NCBI GenBank assembly: GCA_944350345.1 | Contig: CALVOP010000003.1 | Location: forward strand, 1 to 64,000 | Source of the DNA: an uncultured Bacilli bacterium | GTDB taxonomy: Bacteria > Bacillota_I > Bacilli_A > RF39 > UBA660 | Reading direction: 5' to 3' | DNA length: 64,000 bases | Position numbers and translations under genes: made by a program | Shown: one piece after another, positions 43,156-51,614 of the stretch | Layout: every line of letters begins with the position of its first letter | How positions within the stretch are numbered: the stretch's first letter is position 1 | The notes under the pieces: generated by a model | Told to the model about the DNA's origin: nothing | What the model saw: only the letters and a program-made list of their open reading frames with translations | Databases searched by the model: none

Positions 43156-43771
43156 TAAAGAAATATCAGAAATTTTAGATAATTACATTCCTAATCCAAA
43201 ATGTGAACTAGAGTTTAACAAAGACTATGAATTAGTACTAGCAGTGATGTTAAGTGCACAGACAACGGACAAAAGAGTAAACATGGTGACAAAAGAATTA
43301 TTTAAAGAATATGATTCATTAGAAAAATTAAACGAGTTATCTATTAAAGAAATAGAAGACAAAATAAAAACCATTGGTATGTATAGACAAAAAGCAAAAC
43401 ATTTCAAAAACATAGTTAATGAATTATCAAAAATAGGATACGTACCAAATGATAGAAAGTATTTAGAAAGTTTAAGTGGAGTAGGCAGAAAAAGCACTAA
43501 CGTTGTGCTTGCAGTTTTATATAATGAGCCATGCATAGCAGTTGATACACATGTGACAAGAGTAAGCAAAAGACTTGGACTAGCGGATGAAAAAGATGAT
43601 GTTTTAAAAATAGAACAAAAACTTATGAAATTTTTTCCAAAAGAATTATGGACGAAAATACATTACCAATTAGTTTTATTTGGCAGGTACCGTTGTTTAG
43701 CAAAGAAACCGCTATGTGATAACTGTAAATTCAAACAAATTTGTACATATAAAAAGAGTTCAAATAAATGA
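43148..43771 (+). CDS. nth: Endonuclease III
   Basis: This DNA glycosylase/AP lyase acts on oxidised pyrimidines. The 207-residue product has AVMLSAQTTDKRVN, the helix-hairpin-helix LSGVGRKSTNVVLAV with the catalytic lysine near 116, and the catalytic Asp in AVDTHVTRVSKRLGL near 136. The four-cysteine iron-sulfur cluster (CLAKKPLCDNCKFKQIC) is at the end. Confidence 0.97.
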   Translation: MNSKEISEILDNYIPNPKCELEFNKDYELVLAVMLSAQTTDKRVNMVTKELFKEYDSLEKLNELSIKEIEDKIKTIGMYRQKAKHFKNIVNELSKIGYVPNDRKYLESLSGVGRKSTNVVLAVLYNEPCIAVDTHVTRVSKRLGLADEKDDVLKIEQKLMKFFPKELWTKIHYQLVLFGRYRCLAKKPLCDNCKFKQICTYKKSSNK

Positions 43772-43780
43772 ACTCTTTTA
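43751..43780. terminator. Bidirectional terminator between nth and ponA
   Basis: AAAGAGTTCA pairs with TGAACTCTTT, with A-run and T-run outside, overlapping the nth stop and the ponA end. Confidence 0.85.
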
Positions 43781-46627
43781 TTCTATATAAATGCTTCTAC
43801 CTTCACTACTATAAGTAACACCCAAGTATGTAACATGATAAGTTATTTGATACCAACCTTTTTGAGAAGTATCTATATCAGATACACTATTCAACGTTTC
43901 GTTAGAAACTCTATCTTTAATAGTCATAGTAATGGTACTTTTATCAATAGTTTCAGTAACATCTAACCCGTTTACAATTACTTTAATCGTATTTACACTG
44001 ACGTCCGGAATAGTACCACCTATACTTATTGTCGGATGAATTTTGCCAATACCCTCTAGAGCTAAAAGTTCAATATCAACTTCAGTAGCAGAACCGGTAA
44101 TAGCTTTAGTCATACCATTACTAGCATTATCCTTAAATTTACTATATGCACTTTTAACCATAACCTCATTATATCCTGAAGTATTACTAATAGTATAAGT
44201 TGTATCAGTTGTAAATCCGACATATTTCAAAGTATCGCCATTTTTTAAATAAATATCAAATCCAAAAGTACCCATATATGTATTGTTGTATTGTAATCTC
44301 AAATTGTAATATTTATCTGCATATTTTCCATAATTAGTATTAAAGTAATCTCTCAAATATTCTTCAGTAGAAACTTCTGGAACACCAGGAGAAGTCCAGC
44401 TCAAAGTAGCACCACTACTAGTTTCAATAACATTTAAATCAGTAGGATCAGAAAGTTTAGCAAATCTAGGAGAAACTTCAGATGGTTCAGTACCCTTAAT
44501 AAACAAGTGTGTTTCTACTAAATCATCAGGTGTATACTCACTAGCCAACTGAGCAGGTATAGTTTCAAGTTCAACTTTTACAGAACTTATACCTCCTGGA
44601 TTAGTAAACTTAGAATTTTTTTCAAATAAATTGTTTAAAAGTACACCTTGAATTTTATTTCTATTGCTTGACGATGAACCCATTGTATTATAGTATTCGC
44701 TATATAATTCATCATAACCATACCAGAATGATAAAGTATAATCAGGACTATAAGTTGCTACCCATGAGTCACGTATTGTGCTAGATGGAACACCATATTC
44801 TTTAAGAGCCTCATCATCATAACTACTTGTGCCAGTTTTAGTTGCAACCTGTGTACCACTTACTCTTACACTTGAAGGTGTTACATTAAATAGTATGTTA
44901 GTTATCATATATGCCGTTTGAGGTGACATTACTTTTTCACGCTTGTGTTTAGGTTCTACAACTTCACCAGTATCTCTATAAACAATTTTAGTTACAGTAT
45001 ATGGTTCAGTGAAATATCCACCATTAGCAAACGCAGAATAAGCACCGGCAAGTTCGGAAGGAGTAACACCATTAAATGCTCCAACTGCATGGGCTTCGTG
45101 TAGATATCCATCAGTTGTTTCTGGAGTAATACCTAGAGAAGTAGCAAAATCATATTTTAAATTATTATCTATTGCTTGGAAAGCTTGAAGTGCAATAGTA
45201 TTTTTACTCTTATATAAAGCATATTTTAAAGTGACTAGTCCTTCGTACTGACTATTCCAGTTCGAAATAACTTGACCACTTGAATAAGCTACATCATTTT
45301 CATCAAAGAATGGAGTATAAGTAGACCATTTTAAATATTCAATACCTGGTCCATATTCAAATATTGGTTTAGCAGTAGATCCAGGATGACTATCTATTTC
45401 AGTTGCATAGTTAAATCCTAATGCACGATCTTTATTTCTACCAGCACCGACAGCTATCATCGCACCAGTATCATTATCTAGCATACTTATACCAACTTGT
45501 ATTTTTTCATCTTTAAATTCATAACCTAATTCTTCATTGTAGAATTTATTAATAATATCTTGTTTACCTTTATCAATAGTACTATAAATTTCCATTGAAA
45601 CATCATAAGGACTAACATCATATTTATTTATTATTTCTTTAACAACAGTATCAACAGCTCCTTGATATTCACTCACAGAAGAAGCACTAGAATTAACTAA
45701 CAAATCTTTAATATGAGTACTTTTAGCTGTTTCGCATTCTTCTTTAGTTATATAACCATGTCTTAACATCAAATTTAAAACAACATTTTTTCTAGCATCA
45801 GCATTATCAGGATAAACATAAGGGTCATATGCAGTAGGAGCCTGGAACAATCCAGCAATCATTGCAGCTTCAGGAAGAGATAAATCACTAACACTTTTGC
45901 CAAAATAAACTTGAGAAGCTTGCTCAACACCAAAAGCACCGCTACCTAAAAAAGGTCCGTTTACGTAAAACTCAATAATTTCATTTTTAGTATAATTCTT
46001 TTCAACTTTAAATACTGCCATATAAATATCAGTAAATTTTCTTATTATACCTTCAATACCAGTAGAGACATTATCAGTCCATGTATTTTTAACAACTTGC
46101 ATTGTCAAAGTAGAAGCCCCACCTGCATCAGAATTACCCATAAGTTGACCAACAGATGCTTTCAAAAATCTAAACAAGTCAAAACCATTATGCTGAAAAA
46201 ATCTAGCGTCTTCAGTTGCAATTAAAGCATCAATGAACACTTGACTTAACTCATCATATGTAACCTTTTCACGTTTTTCAACTGTATCATCACCAACACT
46301 AGTACCTAATGTTGCCATTATTTCACCATTAGAGAAATATATAATTGACGCTTCTTTTTCATATAACTTATCTGGATCAAAAGCAGGAGCCTTAAAAATA
46401 ATATAAGCACCAAATGCAATCACAGCTAGCAAGAAAAGAATAGCCAAACCAGTTATTGCTATTAAAATATAATAACCAACTCTAGAATTTTTCTTTTTCT
46501 TTTCTTTTTTAGTTTTCTTAACTTTCTTGCTTTCTCTTTCTTCCTTATCAGCCTTAAGTTTGGCTTTTATTTTACTTCCTTTATTTCTAATCTTATTAAA
46601 ATTAATTTTATTCTTTAAACTTGTCAT
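43778..46627 (-). CDS. ponA: Class A penicillin-binding protein (PBP1)
   Basis: This bifunctional wall synthase has 949 residues. A lysine-rich cytoplasmic start (about 50 residues) is followed by a membrane segment near 52-75. The glycosyltransferase (GT51) domain has EDARFFQHNG near 137 and QVVKNTW. The transpeptidase has STAK near 415, SKN near 472 and KTGTSSYD near 596. After 690 come two beta-type domains, one fibronectin-like (ATLSWTSPGVPEVS) and one Ig-like at the end. It shares an ATGA overlap with recU, the classical Firmicutes recU-ponA operon. Confidence 0.96.
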   Translation of the reverse strand: MTSLKNKINFNKIRNKGSKIKAKLKADKEERESKKVKKTKKEKKKKNSRVGYYILIAITGLAILFLLAVIAFGAYIIFKAPAFDPDKLYEKEASIIYFSNGEIMATLGTSVGDDTVEKREKVTYDELSQVFIDALIATEDARFFQHNGFDLFRFLKASVGQLMGNSDAGGASTLTMQVVKNTWTDNVSTGIEGIIRKFTDIYMAVFKVEKNYTKNEIIEFYVNGPFLGSGAFGVEQASQVYFGKSVSDLSLPEAAMIAGLFQAPTAYDPYVYPDNADARKNVVLNLMLRHGYITKEECETAKSTHIKDLLVNSSASSVSEYQGAVDTVVKEIINKYDVSPYDVSMEIYSTIDKGKQDIINKFYNEELGYEFKDEKIQVGISMLDNDTGAMIAVGAGRNKDRALGFNYATEIDSHPGSTAKPIFEYGPGIEYLKWSTYTPFFDENDVAYSSGQVISNWNSQYEGLVTLKYALYKSKNTIALQAFQAIDNNLKYDFATSLGITPETTDGYLHEAHAVGAFNGVTPSELAGAYSAFANGGYFTEPYTVTKIVYRDTGEVVEPKHKREKVMSPQTAYMITNILFNVTPSSVRVSGTQVATKTGTSSYDDEALKEYGVPSSTIRDSWVATYSPDYTLSFWYGYDELYSEYYNTMGSSSSNRNKIQGVLLNNLFEKNSKFTNPGGISSVKVELETIPAQLASEYTPDDLVETHLFIKGTEPSEVSPRFAKLSDPTDLNVIETSSGATLSWTSPGVPEVSTEEYLRDYFNTNYGKYADKYYNLRLQYNNTYMGTFGFDIYLKNGDTLKYVGFTTDTTYTISNTSGYNEVMVKSAYSKFKDNASNGMTKAITGSATEVDIELLALEGIGKIHPTISIGGTIPDVSVNTIKVIVNGLDVTETIDKSTITMTIKDRVSNETLNSVSDIDTSQKGWYQITYHVTYLGVTYSSEGRSIYIE

Positions 46628-47163
46628 AATTCACTCCTTATTAATTCATCAACAATTTTTAGATAATCAATTCTTGGAAAATACTTTTCAGGAATTTTAT
46701 GTCCGTTACTTTGTATAAACTCAAATGGAATACTTTTTCTATCATTATTATATATATATTCTAGAAGAACTTTACCTTCCAACAAATAAAACGCATTATT
46801 CATAAAGATTATTAAAAAAGTAATTCCACCATGCCTAATTATATTATCGATATGATTTAACTGATGCTTTTTAATATTTGAAAGAGGAAAACTAGTTGTA
46901 CTTTTACACTCCTTTGCATCAAATTCAATATATTTTCCTTTATAAATACCATTATAATCTAGAGTAGACGTATGAGCATAAACAGCCTTATCGATTATAG
47001 TAGTCTTCTTACTCCTATAACACACATTAAGCACTTTAATAGGTGTAGGCTTCTTATAAATAACAGCAATATCCTTAGATAAATAATAAGTATTAACGTC
47101 ATTTATAATATTCTCAAGCCACATTCCGCGGTTACTATAAATTGATTTAGTCTTAATTGCCAT
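46624..47163 (-). CDS. recU: Holliday junction resolvase RecU
   Basis: The 179-residue nuclease begins NRGMWLENIINDVNTYY and has the catalytic acids in DYNGIYKGKYIEFDAKEC. It then has TTSFPLSNIKKHQLNHI, all RecU signatures, and ends with the IPFEFIQSNGHKIPEKYFPRIDYL-type segment (shown in part). AGGTGG lies on the minus strand before the ATG. It is co-translated with ponA. Confidence 0.95.
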   Translation of the reverse strand: MAIKTKSIYSNRGMWLENIINDVNTYYLSKDIAVIYKKPTPIKVLNVCYRSKKTTIIDKAVYAHTSTLDYNGIYKGKYIEFDAKECKSTTSFPLSNIKKHQLNHIDNIIRHGGITFLIIFMNNAFYLLEGKVLLEYIYNNDRKSIPFEFIQSNGHKIPEKYFPRIDYLKIVDELIRSEL

Positions 47164-47252
47164 TTAGTCCACCTAACTAATTATACTATATTTTTTAGGA
47201 AATATCTATTTTACAAACATTTGACAACGGAATAATGTCAAGCAAAAATAAT

Positions 47253-47281
47253 TTGTCTTTTCAAAAAAAGTATGTTAAAAT
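47253..47281 (+). promoter_or_regulatory. Promoter of rpsB-tsf
   Basis: TTGTCT at 47253-47258 and TAAAAT at 47276-47281, 17 bp apart. Upstream at 47221-47241 lies an inverted repeat TTGACA-N9-TGTCAA, between the divergent recU and rpsB. Confidence 0.65.
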
Positions 47282-47287
47282 ACTAAT

Positions 47288-47395
47288 TGGCTTTAAAAAA
47301 TAAACACTTTTATGGATTTTATTTACCAGTGCTCATAGAATATGAGTGTAAATATTTAGAAATAAAAGGGTGTAATAACGAAGGGAGAGATTTAT
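47288..47395 (+). promoter_or_regulatory. Structured 5' leader of rpsB
   Basis: CTCATA (47332-47337) pairs with TATGAG (47341-47346) over a GAA loop. Outside this, ATTTAC (47321-47326) pairs with GTAAAT (47348-47353). An alternative outer pairing TTTTATTT/AAATAAAA overlaps the same bases. Ribosomal protein S2 leaders with autogenous control are known in several groups. Membership in one of those families cannot be judged by eye. Confidence 0.4.
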
Positions 47396-48340
47396 ATGGC
47401 AGTAGTGTCAAAAAGTTATTTATTAGAAGCAGGTGTTCATTTCGGACATCAAACAAAAAGATGGAATCCAAAAATGAAGGAGTACATTTTTACATCAAGA
47501 GACGACATTTATATTATTGACTTACAAAAAACAGTTGAAAAACTTGAAGAAGCATACGCCGAATTATTTAAAGCCACACAAAACGGTGGAAAAGTGTTAT
47601 TTGTAGGTACAAAAAAACAAGCTCAAGAAGCAAGTATTGAAGAAGCAAAAAGATGCAAAGGATATTATGTAACTGAGCGTTGGTTAGGAGGAACACTTAC
47701 TAACTTTAAAACAATTAAAGAAAGAATCAATAGACTTTCAGAAATTGAAGAACTTGAAAAGAAAGGAACATTAGAACTTTTACCAAAAAAAGAAGCAGCT
47801 AAGATTAAAAAAGAATACGACAAACTTAATAAAATATTATGCGGTATAAGAGAAATGAATAGATTACCACAAGCAGTTGTAATCGTAGATCCAAGAGTTG
47901 AAATAAATGCAATTAGAGAAGCAAGAAAACTAGGAATTCCAGTATTTGGAATAGTTGATACAAACTCAGACCCAGACGATGTAGACTTTGTAATACCAGG
48001 TAACGATGATGCAGTAAGAAGCGTTAAAGTAATACTTGGAGTTTTAGCAAATGCTGTTTGTGAAGCAAATGGTTTACCACTTGACGACTATATAACAGAA
48101 GATAGTGAAATTAAGCCAAAAAAGAATGAAAATAAAGTAGAAATAGAAGTTATAGAAAAAGAAGTTGAGTCAAAAGAAAATACTGAAGAAGAAATAGTTA
48201 ATGAAGAAGTAAAAGCAGAAAAAGAAGAAGTTGACTTAGATAGTATGAAATTAGCTGAATTAAAAGCATTAGCTAAAGAAAAAGGAATAAAAGGCTATTC
48301 ATCAATGAAAAAAGAAGAATTAATAAAAAAATTAAAGTAA
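47396..48340 (+). CDS. rpsB: Ribosomal protein uS2 with C-terminal SAP/Rho-N-like extension
   Basis: The 314-residue protein is longer than the usual ~240. The S2 body begins [19 protein letters not shown] and runs to PLDDYI (about 238). An acidic linker (about 240-275) follows, ending in a helical module [29 protein letters not shown]. That module resembles SAP or Rho N-terminal helical extension modules, which bind nucleic acid. The tsf gene follows after 12 bases. Confidence 0.95.
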   Translation: MAVVSKSYLLEAGVHFGHQTKRWNPKMKEYIFTSRDDIYIIDLQKTVEKLEEAYAELFKATQNGGKVLFVGTKKQAQEASIEEAKRCKGYYVTERWLGGTLTNFKTIKERINRLSEIEELEKKGTLELLPKKEAAKIKKEYDKLNKILCGIREMNRLPQAVVIVDPRVEINAIREARKLGIPVFGIVDTNSDPDDVDFVIPGNDDAVRSVKVILGVLANAVCEANGLPLDDYITEDSEIKPKKNENKVEIEVIEKEVESKENTEEEIVNEEVKAEKEEVDLDSMKLAELKALAKEKGIKGYSSMKKEELIKKLK

Positions 48341-48352
48341 AGAGGTGCTATT

Positions 48353-49228
48353 ATGGAGATAAACGCTAGTCTTGTAAAAGAATTAAGAGAAATAACAGGT
48401 GCTGGAATGATGGACTGCAAAAAAGCATTAGTAGAATGCAACGGAGACATCGATAAAAGCATAGATTATTTAAGAGAAAAAGGTATCAGCAAAGCTGCAA
48501 AAAAAGCAGATAGAATTGCTGCAGAAGGATTATCAAATATATATATAAATGGTAACAACGCTGTAGTAATAGAAGTTAATTCTGAAACAGATTTCGTAGC
48601 AAAAAATGATGAATTTAAAACAATGGTAGACAAAATTGGTAATGCAATTTTAAGTAGTGATGTTAAAACAGTTGAAGAAGCATTAGAATTAAACATTGAT
48701 GGAACTACAATTAATGATTTAATAGTAAATGAAACAGCTACGATTGGCGAAAAATTAAGTTTAAGAAGATTTGAAAAAATAACAAAAAATGACGATGAAA
48801 CTTTTGGAGCATACTTACATATGGGTGGAAAAATTTCATCATTAGTTGTAATAAAAGGTGCGAGCGAAGAAGTAGCAAAAGATGTAGCAATGCAAGCAGC
48901 AGCAATGCGTCCTGAATATATTGACAAAGACTCAGTTCCTGCTGAAGTAGTAGAACATGAAAAAAACATACTAAAAGAACAAGCATTAAGCGAAGGAAAA
49001 CCTCAAGAATTTGTTGAAAAAATAATAACAGGTAGACTAGAAAAATTTTATGCTGAAGTATGTTTAGTATTACAAACTTTTGTCAAAGACAGCGATTTAA
49101 CTATAAGACAATATTTAGATAAAAATAATTCAGATATTGTAGCATTAGTTAGATATGAAGTTGGCGAAGGTATGGAAAAAAGAAATGACAACTTTGCTGA
49201 AGAAGTAAGGAGTCAACTAAATAATTAG
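48353..49228 (+). CDS. tsf: Elongation factor Ts
   Basis: EF-Ts recycles EF-Tu by exchanging GDP for GTP. The 291-residue protein has the UBA-like N-terminus (LREITGAGMMDCKKAL), NSETDFVAKNDEF, and the coiled-coil region near 190-230. AGAGGTG precedes the ATG. Complete length. Confidence 0.97.
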   Translation: MEINASLVKELREITGAGMMDCKKALVECNGDIDKSIDYLREKGISKAAKKADRIAAEGLSNIYINGNNAVVIEVNSETDFVAKNDEFKTMVDKIGNAILSSDVKTVEEALELNIDGTTINDLIVNETATIGEKLSLRRFEKITKNDDETFGAYLHMGGKISSLVVIKGASEEVAKDVAMQAAAMRPEYIDKDSVPAEVVEHEKNILKEQALSEGKPQEFVEKIITGRLEKFYAEVCLVLQTFVKDSDLTIRQYLDKNNSDIVALVRYEVGEGMEKRNDNFAEEVRSQLNN

Positions 49229-49237
49229 TGATTAGTC

Positions 49238-49834
49238 ATGAAAAAAAATAGAAAAAAAGGAATGGCAATGCTAGTTGTTGCCATCTTTCTTTTGTTAATA
49301 ATCATAAACTTTGAGAGTTTAAGAAATACAGATGAAAACCTATTACTTAGTTTTAATAGTTCACACACATCATATAAAAAAGTAAAAGGCGAAGTATTTG
49401 ACATATTAACTGAAGATGCAGTAATAATATTTACAAGTGATGATACAGAAGCAAAAGAAGCAAAACGAATTTTATATAATGCGGCGGTAATAAATGATTA
49501 TAGACCAATTTACGAAGTGGATTTAACTGCAGAGGAAATAGAAATAGAACTTGTAGATAATAAAAACATAAATATAACAAAAGAACCAACCGAATTTTAC
49601 AAAAAACTTTTGAGTGAATTAGGATCATTTTCTGAAGTATATGCTATAAAAAATGATTTTGGAGAGTACATAAATACAGGTTACCAAAAAATATATACAC
49701 CATTAGTTGTATTTGTAAAAGACGGCAACATTTTATATTCTCTTTACTTAAGTCAAGACGAAGAGATAAGTGATGAAGAGTTAAAAGAAATATATTTATA
49801 TGGATTTAAATTACTAAATGATGAGAATGCCTAA
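49238..49834 (+). CDS. Membrane-anchored protein, possible cysteine-free thioredoxin-like fold
   Basis: The 198-residue protein has one N-terminal membrane helix (about 8-26) and an extracellular domain containing DAVIIFTSDDTEAKEAKRIL and TPLVVFVKDGNILYSLYL. The alternation and the cis-Pro-like TP before VVFVKDG resemble thioredoxin folds. The protein has no cysteine. Its layout recalls the protein at 26.5 kb. No clear ribosome site is present. Function unknown. Confidence 0.55.
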   Translation: MKKNRKKGMAMLVVAIFLLLIIINFESLRNTDENLLLSFNSSHTSYKKVKGEVFDILTEDAVIIFTSDDTEAKEAKRILYNAAVINDYRPIYEVDLTAEEIEIELVDNKNINITKEPTEFYKKLLSELGSFSEVYAIKNDFGEYINTGYQKIYTPLVVFVKDGNILYSLYLSQDEEISDEELKEIYLYGFKLLNDENA

Positions 49835-49847
49835 AAGGCATTTTTTT
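49826..49847 (+). terminator. Rho-independent terminator of the rpsB operon
   Basis: AATGCCT/AGGCATT with an AAA loop and seven T, overlapping the stop codon. Confidence 0.85.
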
Positions 49848-49903
49848 ATTTGTCATAAAAAATGTAAAGTTTAATAAAAAAAACAAAAAAAGCCAAAAAA
49901 ATA

Positions 49904-49932
49904 TTTACAATAAAAACTAAAAATAGTAATAT
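49904..49932 (+). promoter_or_regulatory. Promoter of the mraZ operon
   Basis: TTTACA at 49904-49909 and TAATAT at 49927-49932 are 17 bp apart. Transcription would start within the MraZ repeats. Confidence 0.7.
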
Positions 49933-49970
49933 AGTGGTAGATAGTGGCAAGATGTGGAAGAAAGTGGGGA
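49931..49970 (+). promoter_or_regulatory. MraZ operator: four tandem decamers with GTGG core
   Basis: Four contiguous 10-bp units, ATAGTGGTAG, ATAGTGGCAA, GATGTGGAAG and AAAGTGGGGA, share the pattern NNNGTGGNNN in perfect phase. They start in the -10 box and run to the ribosome site of mraZ. MraZ proteins are known to bind 10-bp-spaced direct repeats (TGGGN-type in E. coli, AAAGTGK in mycoplasmas). The last unit also supplies the ribosome site. Confidence 0.85.
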
Positions 49971-49976
49971 ATGGTA

Positions 49977-50405
49977 ATGTTTATAGGCGAGTTTCATCAT
50001 AACATAGATGATAAAGGCAGACTCATAATTCCATCAAAATTCAGGTGCGAATTAGGAGAAAAGTTTATAATTACTCGTGGATTAGATAAATGTTTGTTTA
50101 TATATTCAATGAACGAATGGGAAAACATTACCAAAAAACTTCAAACACTTCCATTCACTAAAAAGGATGCCAGAAATTTTTCAAGATTCTTTTTAAGTGG
50201 CGCTACTGAATGTGAATTCGATAAACAAGGTCGAATCCTAATTACCTCACCTTTAGTTCATTACGCCAATTTAGTACAAAAATGTGTAATAATTGGCGTA
50301 AATGAACGAATTGAAGTTTGGGATGAAGAAGAATTTAACAAATTCCTAAACGACAACGAAGAGCAGTTTAGTGAAATTGCAGAAAATCTATTTACTCAGG
50401 AGTAA
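49977..50405 (+). CDS. mraZ: Transcriptional regulator MraZ
   Basis: ATG 49977 gives the family N-terminus [20 protein letters not shown]; upstream in-frame starts lie inside the operator. The 142-residue protein has two AbrB-like repeats, the second being [19 protein letters not shown]. It represses the division operon by binding the repeats directly upstream. It is followed by rsmH after 2 bases. Confidence 0.96.
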   Translation: MFIGEFHHNIDDKGRLIIPSKFRCELGEKFIITRGLDKCLFIYSMNEWENITKKLQTLPFTKKDARNFSRFFLSGATECEFDKQGRILITSPLVHYANLVQKCVIIGVNERIEVWDEEEFNKFLNDNEEQFSEIAENLFTQE

Positions 50406-50407
50406 AA

Positions 50408-51304
50408 ATGCATATAAGTGTATTATTAAACGAATCAATCGAATCACTAAATATTAAAGGTAATGGGAAATACATAGATGCGACACTTGGTTATGCAGGT
50501 CACTCTAGTGAAATCCTAAGGAGGTTAGAAAAAGAGGGGTTCCTTTTCGCCTTTGATCAAGATGAAGAAGCAGTAAAATTTAGCACAGAAAAGCTAAATA
50601 AAATTAACAGTAACTTTAAAATCTTTCACACAAATTTTAAAAATATGAAAGAATACATCGACGAAAAAGTTGATGGGATACTATTTGACTTAGGAGTAAG
50701 TAGCCCACAACTAGATGAAACAGAAAGAGGATTTAGTTACCACAATGATGCACCATTAGATATGAGAATGGACAAAAGACAAAAATTAACCGCTTACGAT
50801 GTAGTAAATAATTATAATCTAGAAAAACTTATAAAAATATTTTACGAATACGGAGAAGAAAAATATTCAAGAAATATAGCAAGAGAAATCATAAAAAATA
50901 GACCAATAAACACTACATTAGAACTAGCAGAAATAATAAAGTCAAGCGTTCCAGAAAAATATAGAAATAGTGCACATCCAGCAAGAAAAGTATTTCAAGC
51001 TATAAGAATTGAAGTTAATCAAGAATTAGAAATACTCGAACAAGCTTTATTAGATGCATTTTCGCTATTAAATAGCGGAGGAAGAATATCAGTAATAACA
51101 TTTCATTCACTAGAAGACAGAATAGTAAAAAATGTATTTAAAAAACTAACAGAAGAAGATGAAGTTAGCAAAAAATTGCCAACTACAAAAACAAATCAAA
51201 AAGCAAAATTAATAACGAAAAAACCAATTATTCCTAGTGAAGAAGAATTAGAAGAAAATAGAAGAAGTAGAAGTGCAAAACTAAGAGTAATTGAAAAAAT
51301 ATAA
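50408..51304 (+). CDS. rsmH: 16S rRNA (cytosine-N4)-methyltransferase RsmH (MraW)
   Basis: RsmH methylates C1402 in the ribosomal P site. The 298-residue product has HISVLLNESIE, the SAM loop DATLGYAGHSSEIL, DGILFDLGVSSPQLDE, APLDMRM, and the signature ISVITFHSLEDRIVK. The ribosome site overlaps the mraZ stop. Confidence 0.97.
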   Translation: MHISVLLNESIESLNIKGNGKYIDATLGYAGHSSEILRRLEKEGFLFAFDQDEEAVKFSTEKLNKINSNFKIFHTNFKNMKEYIDEKVDGILFDLGVSSPQLDETERGFSYHNDAPLDMRMDKRQKLTAYDVVNNYNLEKLIKIFYEYGEEKYSRNIAREIIKNRPINTTLELAEIIKSSVPEKYRNSAHPARKVFQAIRIEVNQELEILEQALLDAFSLLNSGGRISVITFHSLEDRIVKNVFKKLTEEDEVSKKLPTTKTNQKAKLITKKPIIPSEEELEENRRSRSAKLRVIEKI

Positions 51305-51316
51305 AGGAGAATAAAA

Positions 51317-51604
51317 ATGGCTAGAAAAAGAGTAATTACATTAAAAGGAGAAAAAGTATTATATGTTTTAATTGGACTATTAATAGTTTTAAACGTCTTA
51401 GGTCAATCTTTTTCTATGGCCTTATTAAGTAAAACAAACATTGAAGTTGAAAGCATGAGAACAAAGATAGAAAAGCAAGAAAACTTAAATGCAAGTTTAG
51501 AAATGAAAATAAACGAATTAGCATCTCTTGACAATATTCAAAGTGTTGCATACGCATACGGATTAGAGTATAATAATGATAACATTAGAGTAATTGAAGA
51601 GTGA
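51317..51604 (+). CDS. ftsL: Cell division protein FtsL
   Basis: The 95-residue bitopic protein has a basic N-terminus, one membrane helix (about 14-36) and an extracellular coiled coil (SKTNIEVESMRTKIEKQENL). It ends LDNIQSVAYAYGLEY. Composition, size and position between rsmH and pbpB identify it; sequence conservation in the family is low. Confidence 0.85.
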   Translation: MARKRVITLKGEKVLYVLIGLLIVLNVLGQSFSMALLSKTNIEVESMRTKIEKQENLNASLEMKINELASLDNIQSVAYAYGLEYNNDNIRVIEE

Positions 51605-51614
51605 GGTGCAATAA

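Noticed and set aside
47287-47520. 77-residue plus-strand ORF overlapping the start of rpsB
   Set aside because: It lies in a different frame across the rpsB leader and first codons, has no ribosome site and no family likeness. It is a shadow of the real gene.
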